NCBI GenBank assembly: GCA_022113835.1
Contig: JAILWY010000007.1
Location: forward strand, 11,509,001 to 11,573,000
Direction: 5' to 3'
Length of the DNA: 64,000 nt
Source: Atopsyche davidsoni
Lineage: Eukaryota; Arthropoda; Insecta; Trichoptera; Hydrobiosidae
Shown here piece by piece: positions 26,821-41,800 of the stretch (position 1 is its first letter; every line of letters starts with the position of its first letter). Under the pieces are notes generated by a model. It saw only the letters and a program-made list of their open reading frames with translations, made no database searches and had not been told where the DNA came from. The position numbers and the translations under genes were made by a program.

Positions 26821-29800
26821 CGAAATATGTGAATGTGCCATTACGTTTGCAAATATATACAGGTTGCCCGTTTGTGCTACAGTTTTAGAACAGATTATAT
26901 CCAGTACAGTGTTTGCCTCTCGTGACGATAGTATTGCTATCGACCGAGATAGGAGCACCACCCCTCAGAACACCTGGTGCTCATTAGGTATTCCCGTAAC
27001 CAGGGGGGATGAAAGCCTTCGAGGGGGCTGACTATCACAGGTGAACAAGCGAGTTACCCCCTGTTGCAGTGAATCATTGTAAAAAAAAAATGGCAAGGCT
27101 GTAGACTAATTTATTAGTATGCCCTTTGAAATGACTTGCACTGATCGAAAAATTCACAACTCAATTTAATTAACAAGCTTTTTCTTTGAATAAATTATAA
27201 CGAATTAAATGTTTTTTTTTTAATCATAAATATTGCTTACATGTAAGGCTTTCGTTTTAAAATATTTTATTTACTGTTTTCGTAAATCCCTACAGCTGTT
27301 ATTTTTACAAAATACACGTGAATACATATTTATATTAAATCGATACTTTCTTACAAGGGGGGATTAGTTTATGTTAAATTTATTTAAATTTTATTATTTT
27401 ACTTATGAAATCACGAAAAACTCAGGTAGCATGGGACTTATAAAATATTTTGTTGGTTATTTTCGTAAATCCCTGCAGCTATTTTTTTTAACAAAAATTT
27501 ATATTAAATCAATAGTTTTTTATGAAGGGGAGTGAGTCATTTATGTTCAATTAATTTAATTTATATTATTTTACCCCTAAAAACCACAAGAAAATCATGT
27601 AGCGTGAGACTTGTCGAATATAAAAAAAACCTCAACTAACAAACACAATTTTCACCAGGACTAGACTTGCATGTAGCAATTTAAATTCTCACGAAGTTAC
27701 GGCGGCATTGTAGATCAATTGTGTCATGATAAAATTTAAAATATTTTTCTTCCCATTCATGTGTGAATCTATTACCTAAAGCACGGTGTATTCATGGTTA
27801 GAGCTGTGCTATTTATTACTGCAGTATGTTCTTCGATCTAACAAACGAGTTACAACTACGTATTAAAATAAACACACAAAAAAATCACCTTTGCAGTAAT
27901 ATTGATTTATGTAAATTCCAACATATCTACTTTTTTTACCTCAAGGAACACTAGTGTATGTAAATTGTGTCTGAGATGTGTTGGGCGTTTTAAGTAGTAC
28001 GGAGAATTCTTCAGCTGCCTACACGCTTCGCAATATAACAGGCCAGTAACGTGGCGTTTTTCGCTGTTGTAGTTTTGCTCAAAGCCAGCCGATTAGCAAT
28101 GAGCCAACAGCTTCCGTTTGATTGGGCAAAAGAGACTAATTGAAAATCGGTTGCAGGTGTGTCGCTGCATGTTTACTCTTGGGTTTTCGGTTGTGTCGCA
28201 GGGCGTGCAGGCAGCTGTACACGCTTCGCAATATAACTGGCCAATAACGTGGCGTTTTTCGCTGTTGTAGTTTTGCTCAAAGCCAGCCGATTAGCAATTA
28301 GCCAACAGCTTCCGTTTGATTGGGCAAAGGAGACTAATTGAAAATCGGTTGCAGGTGTGTCGCTGCATGTTTACTCTTGGGTTGTCGGTTGTGTAGCAGC
28401 GCGTGCAGGCAGCTGTAGAGCCCCTCCAGTGGCACCGGGGAAAGGAAGGATCTGCACTCGGATCACGAGCGCCGGGCTTCCGACAACGTCCTCGAGAATT
28501 AATTAACACTGACAACATCGTACGATTCTCGATTCACAGAAAGGTGATGTAAAAGTCGAGCCGATGCGTTCATTGGGATTTTCGTTTCACGTGACCAGGT
28601 GTGCGCCAACGTGATTCATCAAGTTTTTTTTTATTTATTTATGCTAGCGGATTTAATTTACTCGATCGAATGACGTTTGTGATTCGGGTTATTTAAAATA
28701 TTAAAATTTTATTTAAAACCTTCGGTAGCGGTCGAAATGATTATTTTTAAAATAAAAAAATGATAAACACTTTGTTGATATCTGAGATAAAATGTGATCG
28801 CTTTATGACAATATGTTATAAGCTTGAATAATACGTGACACCAAGATACTCGTGTGAGGATTTTTATTGACGATTGACATACTTTCATAATTTTATATCG
28901 TTTAAGGCATGTAAAATATTTAATGTCTCTCCTTATGAGCATGAAGAAGAACACTCGTGTGGATAATACGTTTTATATTAAATTTTATTCAAAAATACAA
29001 TAAGCCATAAATGTGAATATACAAACAGACAGCAAAGGGAAGTTTAAACAAAATGTAACCAAAACAAATATACCGAGGAAAAAGTTTTTATATTTTTCAC
29101 ATATTTTCAAAATGAATAACCACACGCCATGTCTTTTTTAATATAATATATTGTGAGGAGTTCAACGAAAAAAATCCTTTACGAACAAACTTTATTTATT
29201 TGCAATTTTCTATTTACTTTAAGATACAGTTTACCAAAAAGTATTTATAAGTCTATAGCCTAAAAATATCGTGTCTCTAATATATATATATATCTATATA
29301 TTCATATATAGTGGTTTATTAATATCAAAACCTTTCAGCACAATAAGATTAAAACTAACCCCTTTAACTTCAACTTCAATAAGCTACAGAATACATATCA
29401 CTTTCATCCCTGTTAATATGGGTACGGGACGGGGTACGTATCCCGGATTAGATCTATTGCGGTGCCTTGGAAAATTTCATCAAAGGCTTTTCAGCGTTAC
29501 TCCAGGCAAGATCTTCAAAGAGGGTGTAGACGACGGGACTGCTGAATGAACCGTCATCTGTGGGGATGCAGCCGAGGGTTGCAGGGCTGCAAATATTAGA
29601 TTTTTATTTTTTATATTACAAATCATTTTTTACCCACACAACATGAACTAAAGATCGAGCTGCGAAACCAATATTGTAAACGACAAAAAAAAATTATCTC
29701 GATAGGTCAAAAGTTTGACACTGTAAATTTTTAAGTACCTTTTTAATTTTTTTTTTAAAATTAATACAAATAAAAATATATATTAAATTAAATATATTTT

Positions 29801-32800
29801 TGGCTCGGCAACCCTGGTAGAGAATAATGCAATCACAGAGAGAACACGCGTCTAACTAGGAATACAAGGCATTGTACATACAATGGCTTAGCAAATACTC
29901 GGGGGAGCGTCAGAGGCAAAAAATATTGTGTTTTCATGGTATTTATTTATTTATTTTTATTAATATAACATGTAGACATTATGGGTTAATTAAAAACAAT
30001 GGATACTACCTGATGAAATTGTTTAATTATATGTAATAATGAAGATTTAATTACATGTATTCTTAATTATGCTGTTCATACAAAATCGTACAATGCATTT
30101 TATTGATGGTTTTCTTTTACAAATAGTATTTAAAATAATTATGCAGTGATTTTAACGGAATATAAGTTGTAAATACGTTCAAGCCGAGCATTTTTACTGA
30201 ACACATTTAAACACCTCAAAGCTTTTTTATTTAATATAAACGATTTATATAAATTGTCATTAAAATAATATATATTTCGTACTATGTAATATTTTGGCAT
30301 TATGGATTATTAATTTATCAAAAACATACTGTACATTGCATAAATTAGACCCTAATACATTGGACCATGTGCAATCTTTAATTAAGGCTATTGAACATTG
30401 GACTAATAAATAAAAACATGCATTATATAATTAAATAGATAATATTAAAAAAATAATCATTTATACATAAATTTTATATATCTGCAAAAATGTCAATATC
30501 AGATCTTTGCCAACCATAAAAAGTTAAAAGGATGTTGCGTAACGATGACATATATTTTAAAATTTTATTTTAATCCAAATACTACTTGTGTATACTTGTG
30601 TATACCATTATTCAGAGCCTCTCATGTGAATGAATGCATTTCACATGCACCGGTGGATCATTTGCTAGCAGCTTGCGTCATAAAATACAATATTTTTAAT
30701 CCAAAAAATCATAACCTGTCATGGTTCTTATTCGTAAAAACTGATATTCTTATTAGTTATTGTGAAATATAGCTAAAAAAAACCAGAGAATTAATCAAAT
30801 GGCTTTGCACCTGAGATATCGTGCAGGTAACTTTCGGATTCCTTATATATCAGATTTTCTTTTTAAGAACGTGAGATGTCCAAAAGCAGAGACAATGGCG
30901 TCTCCATTGTTCATACAAATATCGCCGCATTGTTTTAAATTTATTCAAGTTTATAATAACCAACGGCGTATTATCATAATATTTCTAAAACCGCAATGAG
31001 TTGCAAAAATACGTTCAATTATTCAAAGAGTACCGTATTTGCCAGTTACGTGACTGATTTATCATTCTAACCTTATAATAAACTATACTTATTTTGACTT
31101 AACGATTATTAGTACAACAAACTTACTGTCATTTACTAAACGAGGTATGTGTAAACCACGCTTTAGTGGCATCATAATTTGATTTATATATATTATGATC
31201 ACAATCTTTAAACCTTATCACGTATAAACCGTATAATCGAGGCAGTCATATCCCCATACAATAGCATACATCTTTAAAAATAAAGTCATTAAAAAAGGAT
31301 GTTTCAGTCATAAGAAGCATATTAAATATTAACTGAAATCAATATAAATTATTTAGCATGCTATAGATTGCTGCAGTGTCAATTAAATCTATTAACTATC
31401 AATGACGTTATTGTTGTTTTTATTTCGCTGAACAAAACATTGCTTCTCGGTTTTCCCTTTATTGAAATTATTCTGTCAATTTTTTATCGCTTTAATTGCC
31501 AGTTGGCTTTAAAACAATGCTCACTTGCTTAAGACATATTATTATTTATTAGGACCAACGTTCACAGCCTTGGCAGCTTCGTAATAAATATTATGTACTA
31601 TTTACATGAGAATACATTGTAACGCAGTTGTAAAATTTATTAATAGAATTAAACATTTTGTTCAAGTCAAGTATAGAACTGAGAATTATTATCTGATGAA
31701 TAAAATATTTATAATATACTAAAGTGATACCAAAATCAATGCGAGCAATTTTGCTCGTACCCAGCCTCACGAAAATTGCTTTTCATTTAATTAATTTAAT
31801 GGTTATGTGATTAAGCATATTTTTTCACACATTGAAAACGATTAAAGAAAACTCTCAGAAAATATCATCGTGACTTGTGAGGGATTCGAACCCACATCCC
31901 CAAGCTTTCATGGCCGGTGCATTTATCCAACTATGCTAACGAGCCACTGCAATTTAGTGAGAATTTTTAATAATCATATTCTACATATGAACTAATATGC
32001 TCGGGCTAATCAATATTTAATGATTTGCAAACACTGGACTTTTTAATTAAAGTAACAAGTGAAGCATTTTTATATCCAAAGCTGGTTATTATTATTTTTA
32101 AAATCTATTGATGTTTAGCCGAGACGCGCACCATTCAATTATATTAATTTTAGATTAATGTTAATCAGGATGCGTATTTATTTACCCATGCAGGTATTAG
32201 TATGTTTATGTGATTAAGCATATTTTTTCACACATTGAAAACGATTAAAGAAAACTCTCAGAAAATATCATCGTGACTTGTGAGGGATTCGAACCCACAT
32301 CCCCAAGCTTTCATGGCCGGTGCATTTATCCAACTATGCTAACGAGCCACTGCAATTTAGTGAGAATTTTTAATAATCATATTCTACATATGAACTAATA
32401 TGCTCGGGCTAATCAATATTTAATGATTTGCAAACACTGGACTTTTTAATTAAAGTAACAAGTGAAGCATTTTTATATCCAAAGCTGGTTATTATTATTT
32501 TTAAAATCTATTGATGTTTAGCCGAGACGCGCACCATTCAATTATATTAATTTTAGATTAATGTTAATCAGGATGCGTATTTATTTACCCATGCAGGTAT
32601 TAGTATGTTTATGTGATTAAGCATATTTTTTCACACATTGAAAACGATTAAAGAAAACTCTCAGAAAATATCATCGTGACTTGTGAGGGATTCGAACCCA
32701 CATCCCCAAGCTTTCATGGCCGGTGCATTTATCCAACTATGCTAACGAGCCACTGCAATTTAGTGAGAATTTTTAATAATCATATTCTACATATGAACTA

Positions 32801-35800
32801 ATATGCTCGGGCTAATCAATATTTAATGATTTGCAAACACTGGACTTTTTAATTAAAGTAACAAGTGAAGCATTTTTATATCCAAAGCTGGTTATTATTA
32901 TTTTTAAAATCTATTGATGTTTAGCCGAGACGCGCACCATTCAATTATATTAATTTTAGATTAATGTTAATCAGGATGCGTATTTATTTACCCATGCAGG
33001 TATTAGTATGTTTATGTGATTAAGCATATTTTTTCACACATTGAAAACGATTAAAGAAAACTCTCAGAAAATATCATCGTGACTTGTGAGGGATTCGAAC
33101 CCACATCCCCAAGCTTTCATGGCCGGTGCATTTATCCAACTATGCTAACGAGCCACTGCAATTTAGTGAGAATTTTTAATAATCATATTCTACATATGAA
33201 CTAATATGCTCGGGCTAATCAATATTTAATGATTTGCAAACACTGGACTTTTTAATTAAAGTAACAAGTGAAGCATTTTTATATCCAAAGCTGGTTATTA
33301 TTATTTTTAAAATCTATTGATGTTTAGCCGAGACGCGCACCATTCAATTATATTAATTTTAGATTAATGTTAATCAGGATGCGTATTTATTTACCCATGC
33401 AGGTATTAGTATGTTTATGTGATTAAGCATATTTTTTCACACATTGAAAACGATTAAAGAAAACTCTCAGAAAATATCATCGTGACTTGTGAGGGATTCG
33501 AACCCACATCCCCAAGCTTTCATGGCCGGTGCATTTATCCAACTATGCTAACGAGCCACTGCAATTTAGTGAGAATTTTTAATAATCATATTCTACATAT
33601 GAACTAATATGCTCGGGCTAATCAATATTTAATGATTTGCAAACACTGGACTTTTTAATTAAAGTAACAAGTGAAGCATTTTTATATCCAAAGCTGGTTA
33701 TTATTATTTTTAAAATCTATTGATGTTTAGCCGAGACGCGCACCATTCAATTATATTAATTTTAGATTAATGTTAATCAGGATGCGTATTTATTTACCCA
33801 TGCAGGTATTAGTATGTTTATGTGATTAAGCATATTTTTTCACACATTGAAAACGATTAAAGAAAACTCTCAGAAAATATCATCGTGACTTGTGAGGGAT
33901 TCGAACCCACATCCCCAAGCTTTCATGGCCGGTGCATTTATCCAACTATGCTAACGAGCCACTGCAATTTAGTGAGAATTTTTAATAATCATATTCTACA
34001 TATGAACTAATATGCTCGGGCTAATCAATATTTAATGATTTGCAAACACTGGACTTTTTAATTAAAGTAACAAGTGAAGCATTTTTATATCCAAAGCTGG
34101 TTATTATTATTTTTAAAATCTATTGATGTTTAGCCGAGACGCGCACCATTCAATTATATTAATTTTAGATTAATGTTAATCAGGATGCGTATTTATTTAC
34201 CCATGCAGGTATTAGTATGTTTATGTGATTAAGCATATTTTTTCACACATTGAAAACGATTAAAGAAAACTCTCAGAAAATATCATCGTGACTTGTGAGG
34301 GATTCGAACCCACATCCCCAAGCTTTCATGGCCGGTGCATTTATCCAACTATGCTAACGAGCCACTGCAATTTAGTGAGAATTTTTAATAATCATATTCT
34401 ACATATGAACTAATATGCTCGGGCTAATCAATATTTAATGATTTGCAAACACTGGACTTTTTAATTAAAGTAACAAGTGAAGCATTTTTATATCCAAAGC
34501 TGGTTATTATTATTTTTAAAATCTATTGATGTTTAGCCGAGACGCGCACCATTCAATTATATTAATTTTAGATTAATGTTAATCAGGATGCGTATTTATT
34601 TACCCATGCAGGTATTAGTATGTTTATGTGATTAAGCATATTTTTTCACACATTGAAAACGATTAAAGAAAACTCTCAGAAAATATCATCGTGACTTGTG
34701 AGGGATTCGAACCCACATCCCCAAGCTTTCATGGCCGGTGCATTTATCCAACTATGCTAACGAGCCACTGCAATTTAGTGAGAATTTTTAATAATCATAT
34801 TCTACATATGAACTAATATGCTCGGGCTAATCAATATTTAATGATTTGCAAACACTGGACTTTTTAATTAAAGTAACAAGTGAAGCATTTTTATATCCAA
34901 AGCTGGTTATTATTATTTTTAAAATCTATTGATGTTTAGCCGAGACGCGCACCATTCAATTATATTAATTTTAGATTAATGTTAATCAGGATGCGTATTT
35001 ATTTACCCATGCAGGTATTAGTATGTTTATGTGATTAAGCATATTTTTTCACACATTGAAAACGATTAAAGAAAACTCTCAGAAAATATCATCGTGACTT
35101 GTGAGGGATTCGAACCCACATCCCCAAGCTTTCATGGCCGGTGCATTTATCCAACTATGCTAACGAGCCACTGCAATTTAGTGAGAATTTTTAATAATCA
35201 TATTCTACATATGAACTAATATGCTCGGGCTAATCAATATTTAATGATTTGCAAACACTGGACTTTTTAATTAAAGTAACAAGTGAAGCATTTTTATATC
35301 CAAAGCTGGTTATTATTATTTTTAAAATCTATTGATGTTTAGCCGAGACGCGCACCATTCAATTATATTAATTTTAGATTAATGTTAATCAGGATGCGTA
35401 TTTATTTACCCATGCAGGTATTAGTATGTTTATGTGATTAAGCATATTTTTTCACACATTGAAAACGATTAAAGAAAACTCTCAGAAAATATCATCGTGA
35501 CTTGTGAGGGATTCGAACCCACATCCCCAAGCTTTCATGGCCGGTGCATTTATCCAACTATGCTAACGAGCCACTGCAATTTAGTGAGAATTTTTAATAA
35601 TCATATTCTACATATGAACTAATATGCTCGGGCTAATCAATATTTAATGATTTGCAAACACTGGACTTTTTAATTAAAGTAACAAGTGAAGCATTTTTAT
35701 ATCCAAAGCTGGTTATTATTATTTTTAAAATCTATTGATGTTTAGCCGAGACGCGCACCATTCAATTATATTAATTTTAGATTAATGTTAATCAGGATGC

Positions 35801-38800
35801 GTATTTATTTACCCATGCAGGTATTAGTATGTTTATGTGATTAAGCATATTTTTTCACACATTGAAAACGATTAAAGAAAACTCTCAGAAAATATCATCG
35901 TGACTTGTGAGGGATTCGAACCCACATCCCCAAGCTTTCATGGCCGGTGCATTTATCCAACTATGCTAACGAGCCACTGCAATTTAGTGAGAATTTTTAA
36001 TAATCATATTCTACATATGAACTAATATGCTCGGGCTAATCAATATTTAATGATTTGCAAACACTGGACTTTTTAATTAAAGTAACAAGTGAAGCATTTT
36101 TATATCCAAAGCTGGTTATTATTATTTTTAAAATCTATTGATGTTTAGCCGAGACGCGCACCATTCAATTATATTAATTTTAGATTAATGTTAATCAGGA
36201 TGCGTATTTATTTACCCATGCAGGTATTAGTATGTTTATGTGATTAAGCATATTTTTTCACACATTGAAAACGATTAAAGAAAACTCTCAGAAAATATCA
36301 TCGTGACTTGTGAGGGATTCGAACCCACATCCCCAAGCTTTCATGGCCGGTGCATTTATCCAACTATGCTAACGAGCCACTGCAATTTAGTGAGAATTTT
36401 TAATAATCATATTCTACATATGAACTAATATGCTCGGGCTAATCAATATTTAATGATTCACGAGTTCACTCACAAGTCACGATGATATTTTCTGAGAGTT
36501 TTCTTTAATCGTTTTCAATGTGTGAAAAAATATGCTTAATCACATAAACATACTAATACCTGCATGGGTAAATAAATACGCATCCTGATTAACATTAATC
36601 TAAAATTAATATAATTGAATGGTGCGCGTCTCGGCTAAACATCAATAGATTTTAAAAATAATAATAACCAGCTTTGGATATAAAAATGCTTCACTTGTTA
36701 CTTTAATTAAAAAGTCCAGTGTTTGCAAATCATTAAATATTGATTAGCCCGAGCATATTAGTTCATATGTAGAATATGATTATTAAAAATTCTCACTAAA
36801 TTGCAGTGGCTCGTTAGCATAGTTGGATAAATGCACCGGCCATGAAAGCTTGGGGATGTGGGTTCGAATCCCTCACAAGTCACGATGATATTTTCTGAGA
36901 GTTTTCTTTAATCGTTTTCAATGTGTGAAAAAATATGCTTAATCACATAAACATACTAATACCTGCATGGGTAAATAAATACGCATCCTGATTAACATTA
37001 ATCTAAAATTAATATAATTGAATGGTGCGCGTCTCGGCTAAACATCAATAGATTTTAAAAATAATAATAACCAGCTTTGGATATAAAAATGCTTCACTTG
37101 TTACTTTAATTAAAAAGTCCAGTGTTTGCAAATCATTAAATATTGATTAGCCCGAGCATATTAGTTCATATGTAGAATATGATTATTAAAAATTCTCACT
37201 AAATTGCAGTGGCTCGTTAGCATAGTTGGATAAATGCACCGGCCATGAAAGCTTGGGGATGTGGGTTCGAATCCCTCACAAGTCACGATGATATTTTCTG
37301 AGAGTTTTCTTTAATCGTTTTCAATGTGTGAAAAAATATGCTTAATCACATAAACATACTAATACCTGCATGGGTAAATAAATACGCATCCTGATTAACA
37401 TTAATCTAAAATTAATATAATTGAATGGTGCGCGTCTCGGCTAAACATCAATAGATTTTAAAAATAATAATAACCAGCTTTGGATATAAAAATGCTTCAC
37501 TTGTTACTTTAATTAAAAAGTCCAGTGTTTGCAAATCATTAAATATTGATTAGCCCGAGCATATTAGTTCATATGTAGAATATGATTATTAAAAATTCTC
37601 ACTAAATTGCAGTGGCTCGTTAGCATAGTTGGATAAATGCACCGGCCATGAAAGCTTGGGGATGTGGGTTCGAATCCCTCACAAGTCACGATGATATTTT
37701 CTGAGAGTTTTCTTTAATCGTTTTCAATGTGTGAAAAAATATGCTTAATCACATAAACATACTAATACCTGCATGGGTAAATAAATACGCATCCTGATTA
37801 ACATTAATCTAAAATTAATATAATTGAATGGTGCGCGTCTCGGCTAAACATCAATAGATTTTAAAAATAATAATAACCAGCTTTGGATATAAAAATGCTT
37901 CACTTGTTACTTTAATTAAAAAGTCCAGTGTTTGCAAATCATTAAATATTGATTAGCCCGAGCATATTAGTTCATATGTAGAATATGATTATTAAAAATT
38001 CTCACTAAATTGCAGTGGCTCGTTAGCATAGTTGGATAAATGCACCGGCCATGAAAGCTTGGGGATGTGGGTTCGAATCCCTCACAAGTCACGATGATAT
38101 TTTCTGAGAGTTTTCTTTAATCGTTTTCAATGTGTGAAAAAATATGCTTAATCACATAAACATACTAATACCTGCATGGGTAAATAAATACGCATCCTGA
38201 TTAACATTAATCTAAAATTAATATAATTGAATGGTGCGCGTCTCGGCTAAACATCAATAGATTTTAAAAATAATAATAACCAGCTTTGGATATAAAAATG
38301 CTTCACTTGTTACTTTAATTAAAAAGTCCAGTGTTTGCAAATCATTAAATATTGATTAGCCCGAGCATATTAGTTCATATGTAGAATATGATTATTAAAA
38401 ATTCTCACTAAATTGCAGTGGCTCGTTAGCATAGTTGGATAAATGCACCGGCCATGAAAGCTTGGGGATGTGGGTTCGAATCCCTCACAAGTCACGATGA
38501 TATTTTCTGAGAGTTTTCTTTAATCGTTTTCAATGTGTGAAAAAATATGCTTAATCACATAAACATACTAATACCTGCATGGGTAAATAAATACGCATCC
38601 TGATTAACATTAATCTAAAATTAATATAATTGAATGGTGCGCGTCTCGGCTAAACATCAATAGATTTTAAAAATAATAATAACCAGCTTTGGATATAAAA
38701 ATGCTTCACTTGTTACTTTAATTAAAAAGTCCAGTGTTTGCAAATCATTAAATATTGATTAGCCCGAGCATATTAGTTCATATGTAGAATATGATTATTA

Positions 38801-41800
38801 AAAATTCTCACTAAATTGCAGTGGCTCGTTAGCATAGTTGGATAAATGCACCGGCCATGAAAGCTTGGGGATGTGGGTTCGAATCCCTCACAAGTCACGA
38901 TGATATTTTCTGAGAGTTTTCTTTAATCGTTTTCAATGTGTGAAAAAATATGCTTAATCACATAAACATACTAATACCTGCATGGGTAAATAAATACGCA
39001 TCCTGATTAACATTAATCTAAAATTAATATAATTGAATGGTGCGCGTCTCGGCTAAACATCAATAGATTTTAAAAATAATAATAACCAGCTTTGGATATA
39101 AAAATGCTTCACTTGTTACTTTAATTAAAAAGTCCAGTGTTTGCAAATCATTAAATATTGATTAGCCCGAGCATATTAGTTCATATGTAGAATATGATTA
39201 TTAAAAATTCTCACTAAATTGCAGTGGCTCGTTAGCATAGTTGGATAAATGCACCGGCCATGAAAGCTTGGGGATGTGGGTTCGAATCCCTCACAAGTCA
39301 CGATGATATTTTCTGAGAGTTTTCTTTAATCGTTTTCAATGTGTGAAAAAATATGCTTAATCACATAAACATACTAATACCTGCATGGGTAAATAAATAC
39401 GCATCCTGATTAACATTAATCTAAAATTAATATAATTGAATGGTGCGCGTCTCGGCTAAACATCAATAGATTTTAAAAATAATAATAACCAGCTTTGGAT
39501 ATAAAAATGCTTCACTTGTTACTTTAATTAAAAAGTCCAGTGTTTGCAAATCATTAAATATTGATTAGCCCGAGCATATTAGTTCATATGTAGAATATGA
39601 TTATTAAAAATTCTCACTAAATTGCAGTGGCTCGTTAGCATAGTTGGATAAATGCACCGGCCATGAAAGCTTGGGGATGTGGGTTCGAATCCCTCACAAG
39701 TCACGATGATATTTTCTGAGAGTTTTCTTTAATCGTTTTCAATGTGTGAAAAAATATGCTTAATCACATAAACATACTAATACCTGCATGGGTAAATAAA
39801 TACGCATCCTGATTAACATTAATCTAAAATTAATATAATTGAATGGTGCGCGTCTCGGCTAAACATCAATAGATTTTAAAAATAATAATAACCAGCTTTG
39901 GATATAAAAATGCTTCACTTGTTACTTTAATTAAAAAGTCCAGTGTTTGCAAATCATTAAATATTGATTAGCCCGAGCATATTAGTTCATATGTAGAATA
40001 TGATTATTAAAAATTCTCACTAAATTGCAGTGGCTCGTTAGCATAGTTGGATAAATGCACCGGCCATGAAAGCTTGGGGATGTGGGTTCGAATCCCTCAC
40101 AAGTCACGATGATATTTTCTGAGAGTTTTCTTTAATCGTTTTCAATGTGTGAAAAAATATGCTTAATCACATAAACATACTAATACCTGCATGGGTAAAT
40201 AAATACGCATCCTGATTAACATTAATCTAAAATTAATATAATTGAATGGTGCGCGTCTCGGCTAAACATCAATAGATTTTAAAAATAATAATAACCAGCT
40301 TTGGATATAAAAATGCTTCACTTGTTACTTTAATTAAAAAGTCCAGTGTTTGCAAATCATTAAATATTGATTAGCCCGAGCATATTAGTTCATATGTAGA
40401 ATATGATTATTAAAAATTCTCACTAAATTGCAGTGGCTCGTTAGCATAGTTGGATAAATGCACCGGCCATGAAAGCTTGGGGATGTGGGTTCGAATCCCT
40501 CACAAGTCACGATGATATTTTCTGAGAGTTTTCTTTAATCGTTTTCAATGTGTGAAAAAATATGCTTAATCACATAAACATACTAATACCTGCATGGGTA
40601 AATAAATACGCATCCTGATTAACATTAATCTAAAATTAATATAATTGAATGGTGCGCGTCTCGGCTAAACATCAATAGATTTTAAAAATAATAATAACCA
40701 GCTTTGGATATAAAAATGCTTCACTTGTTACTTTAATTAAAAAGTCCAGTGTTTGCAAATCATTAAATATTGATTAGCCCGAGCATATTAGTTCATATGT
40801 AGAATATGATTATTAAAAATTCTCACTAAATTGCAGTGGCTCGTTAGCATAGTTGGATAAATGCACCGGCCATGAAAGCTTGGGGATGTGGGTTCGAATC
40901 CCTCACAAGTCACGATGATATTTTCTGAGAGTTTTCTTTAATCGTTTTCAATGTGTGAAAAAATATGCTTAATCACATAAACATACTAATACCTGCATGG
41001 GTAAATAAATACGCATCCTGATTAACATTAATCTAAAATTAATATAATTGAATGGTGCGCGTCTCGGCTAAACATCAATAGATTTTAAAAATAATAATAA
41101 CCAGCTTTGGATATAAAAATGCTTCACTTGTTACTTTAATTAAAAAGTCCAGTGTTTGCAAATCATTAAATATTGATTAGCCCGAGCATATTAGTTCATA
41201 TGTAGAATATGATTATTAAAAATTCTCACTAAATTGCAGTGGCTCGTTAGCATAGTTGGATAAATGCACCGGCCATGAAAGCTTGGGGATGTGGGTTCGA
41301 ATCCCTCACAAGTCACGATGATATTTTCTGAGAGTTTTCTTTAATCGTTTTCAATGTGTGAAAAAATATGCTTAATCACATAAACATACTAATACCTGCA
41401 TGGGTAAATAAATACGCATCCTGATTAACATTAATCTAAAATTAATATAATTGAATGGTGCGCGTCTCGGCTAAACATCAATAGATTTTAAAAATAATAA
41501 TAACCAGCTTTGGATATAAAAATGCTTCACTTGTTACTTTAATTAAAAAGTCCAGTGTTTGCAAATCATTAAATATTGATTAGCCCGAGCATATTAGTTC
41601 ATATGTAGAATATGATTATTAAAAATTCTCACTAAATTGCAGTGGCTCGTTAGCATAGTTGGATAAATGCACCGGCCATGAAAGCTTGGGGATGTGGGTT
41701 CGAATCCCTCACAAGTCACGATGATATTTTCTGAGAGTTTTCTTTAATCGTTTTCAATGTGTGAAAAAATATGCTTAATCACATAAACATACTAATACCT

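Larger units (their letters stand above)
10535..31802. other. First part of the 35-kb sdt intron
   Basis: Very AT-rich. Recognised items are listed separately: LINE fragments (13845, 20639, 22370, 23310, 24860), a 7-bp repeat (14627), degenerate repeats (14801-15400), a possible transposase remnant (17237-17573), a 151-bp satellite (21050-21951), an AT microsatellite (26764) and a 198-bp duplication (28013). The stretches 10535-13800, 15400-17200, 17600-20600, 25000-26700, 27080-28000 and 28500-31800 show no recognisable gene or element. GC-richer patches at 21960-22260, 26930-27070 and 29410-29600 have no identifiable protein. Confidence 0.6.

Noticed and set aside
26644..26961. 105-codon minus-strand ORF
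   Set aside because: Its core is translated (AT)n microsatellite (IYIYIY).
29271..29549. ORF starting with translated TA repeat and ending [13 protein letters not shown]
   Set aside because: The start is a microsatellite and the tail matches no family I recognise.
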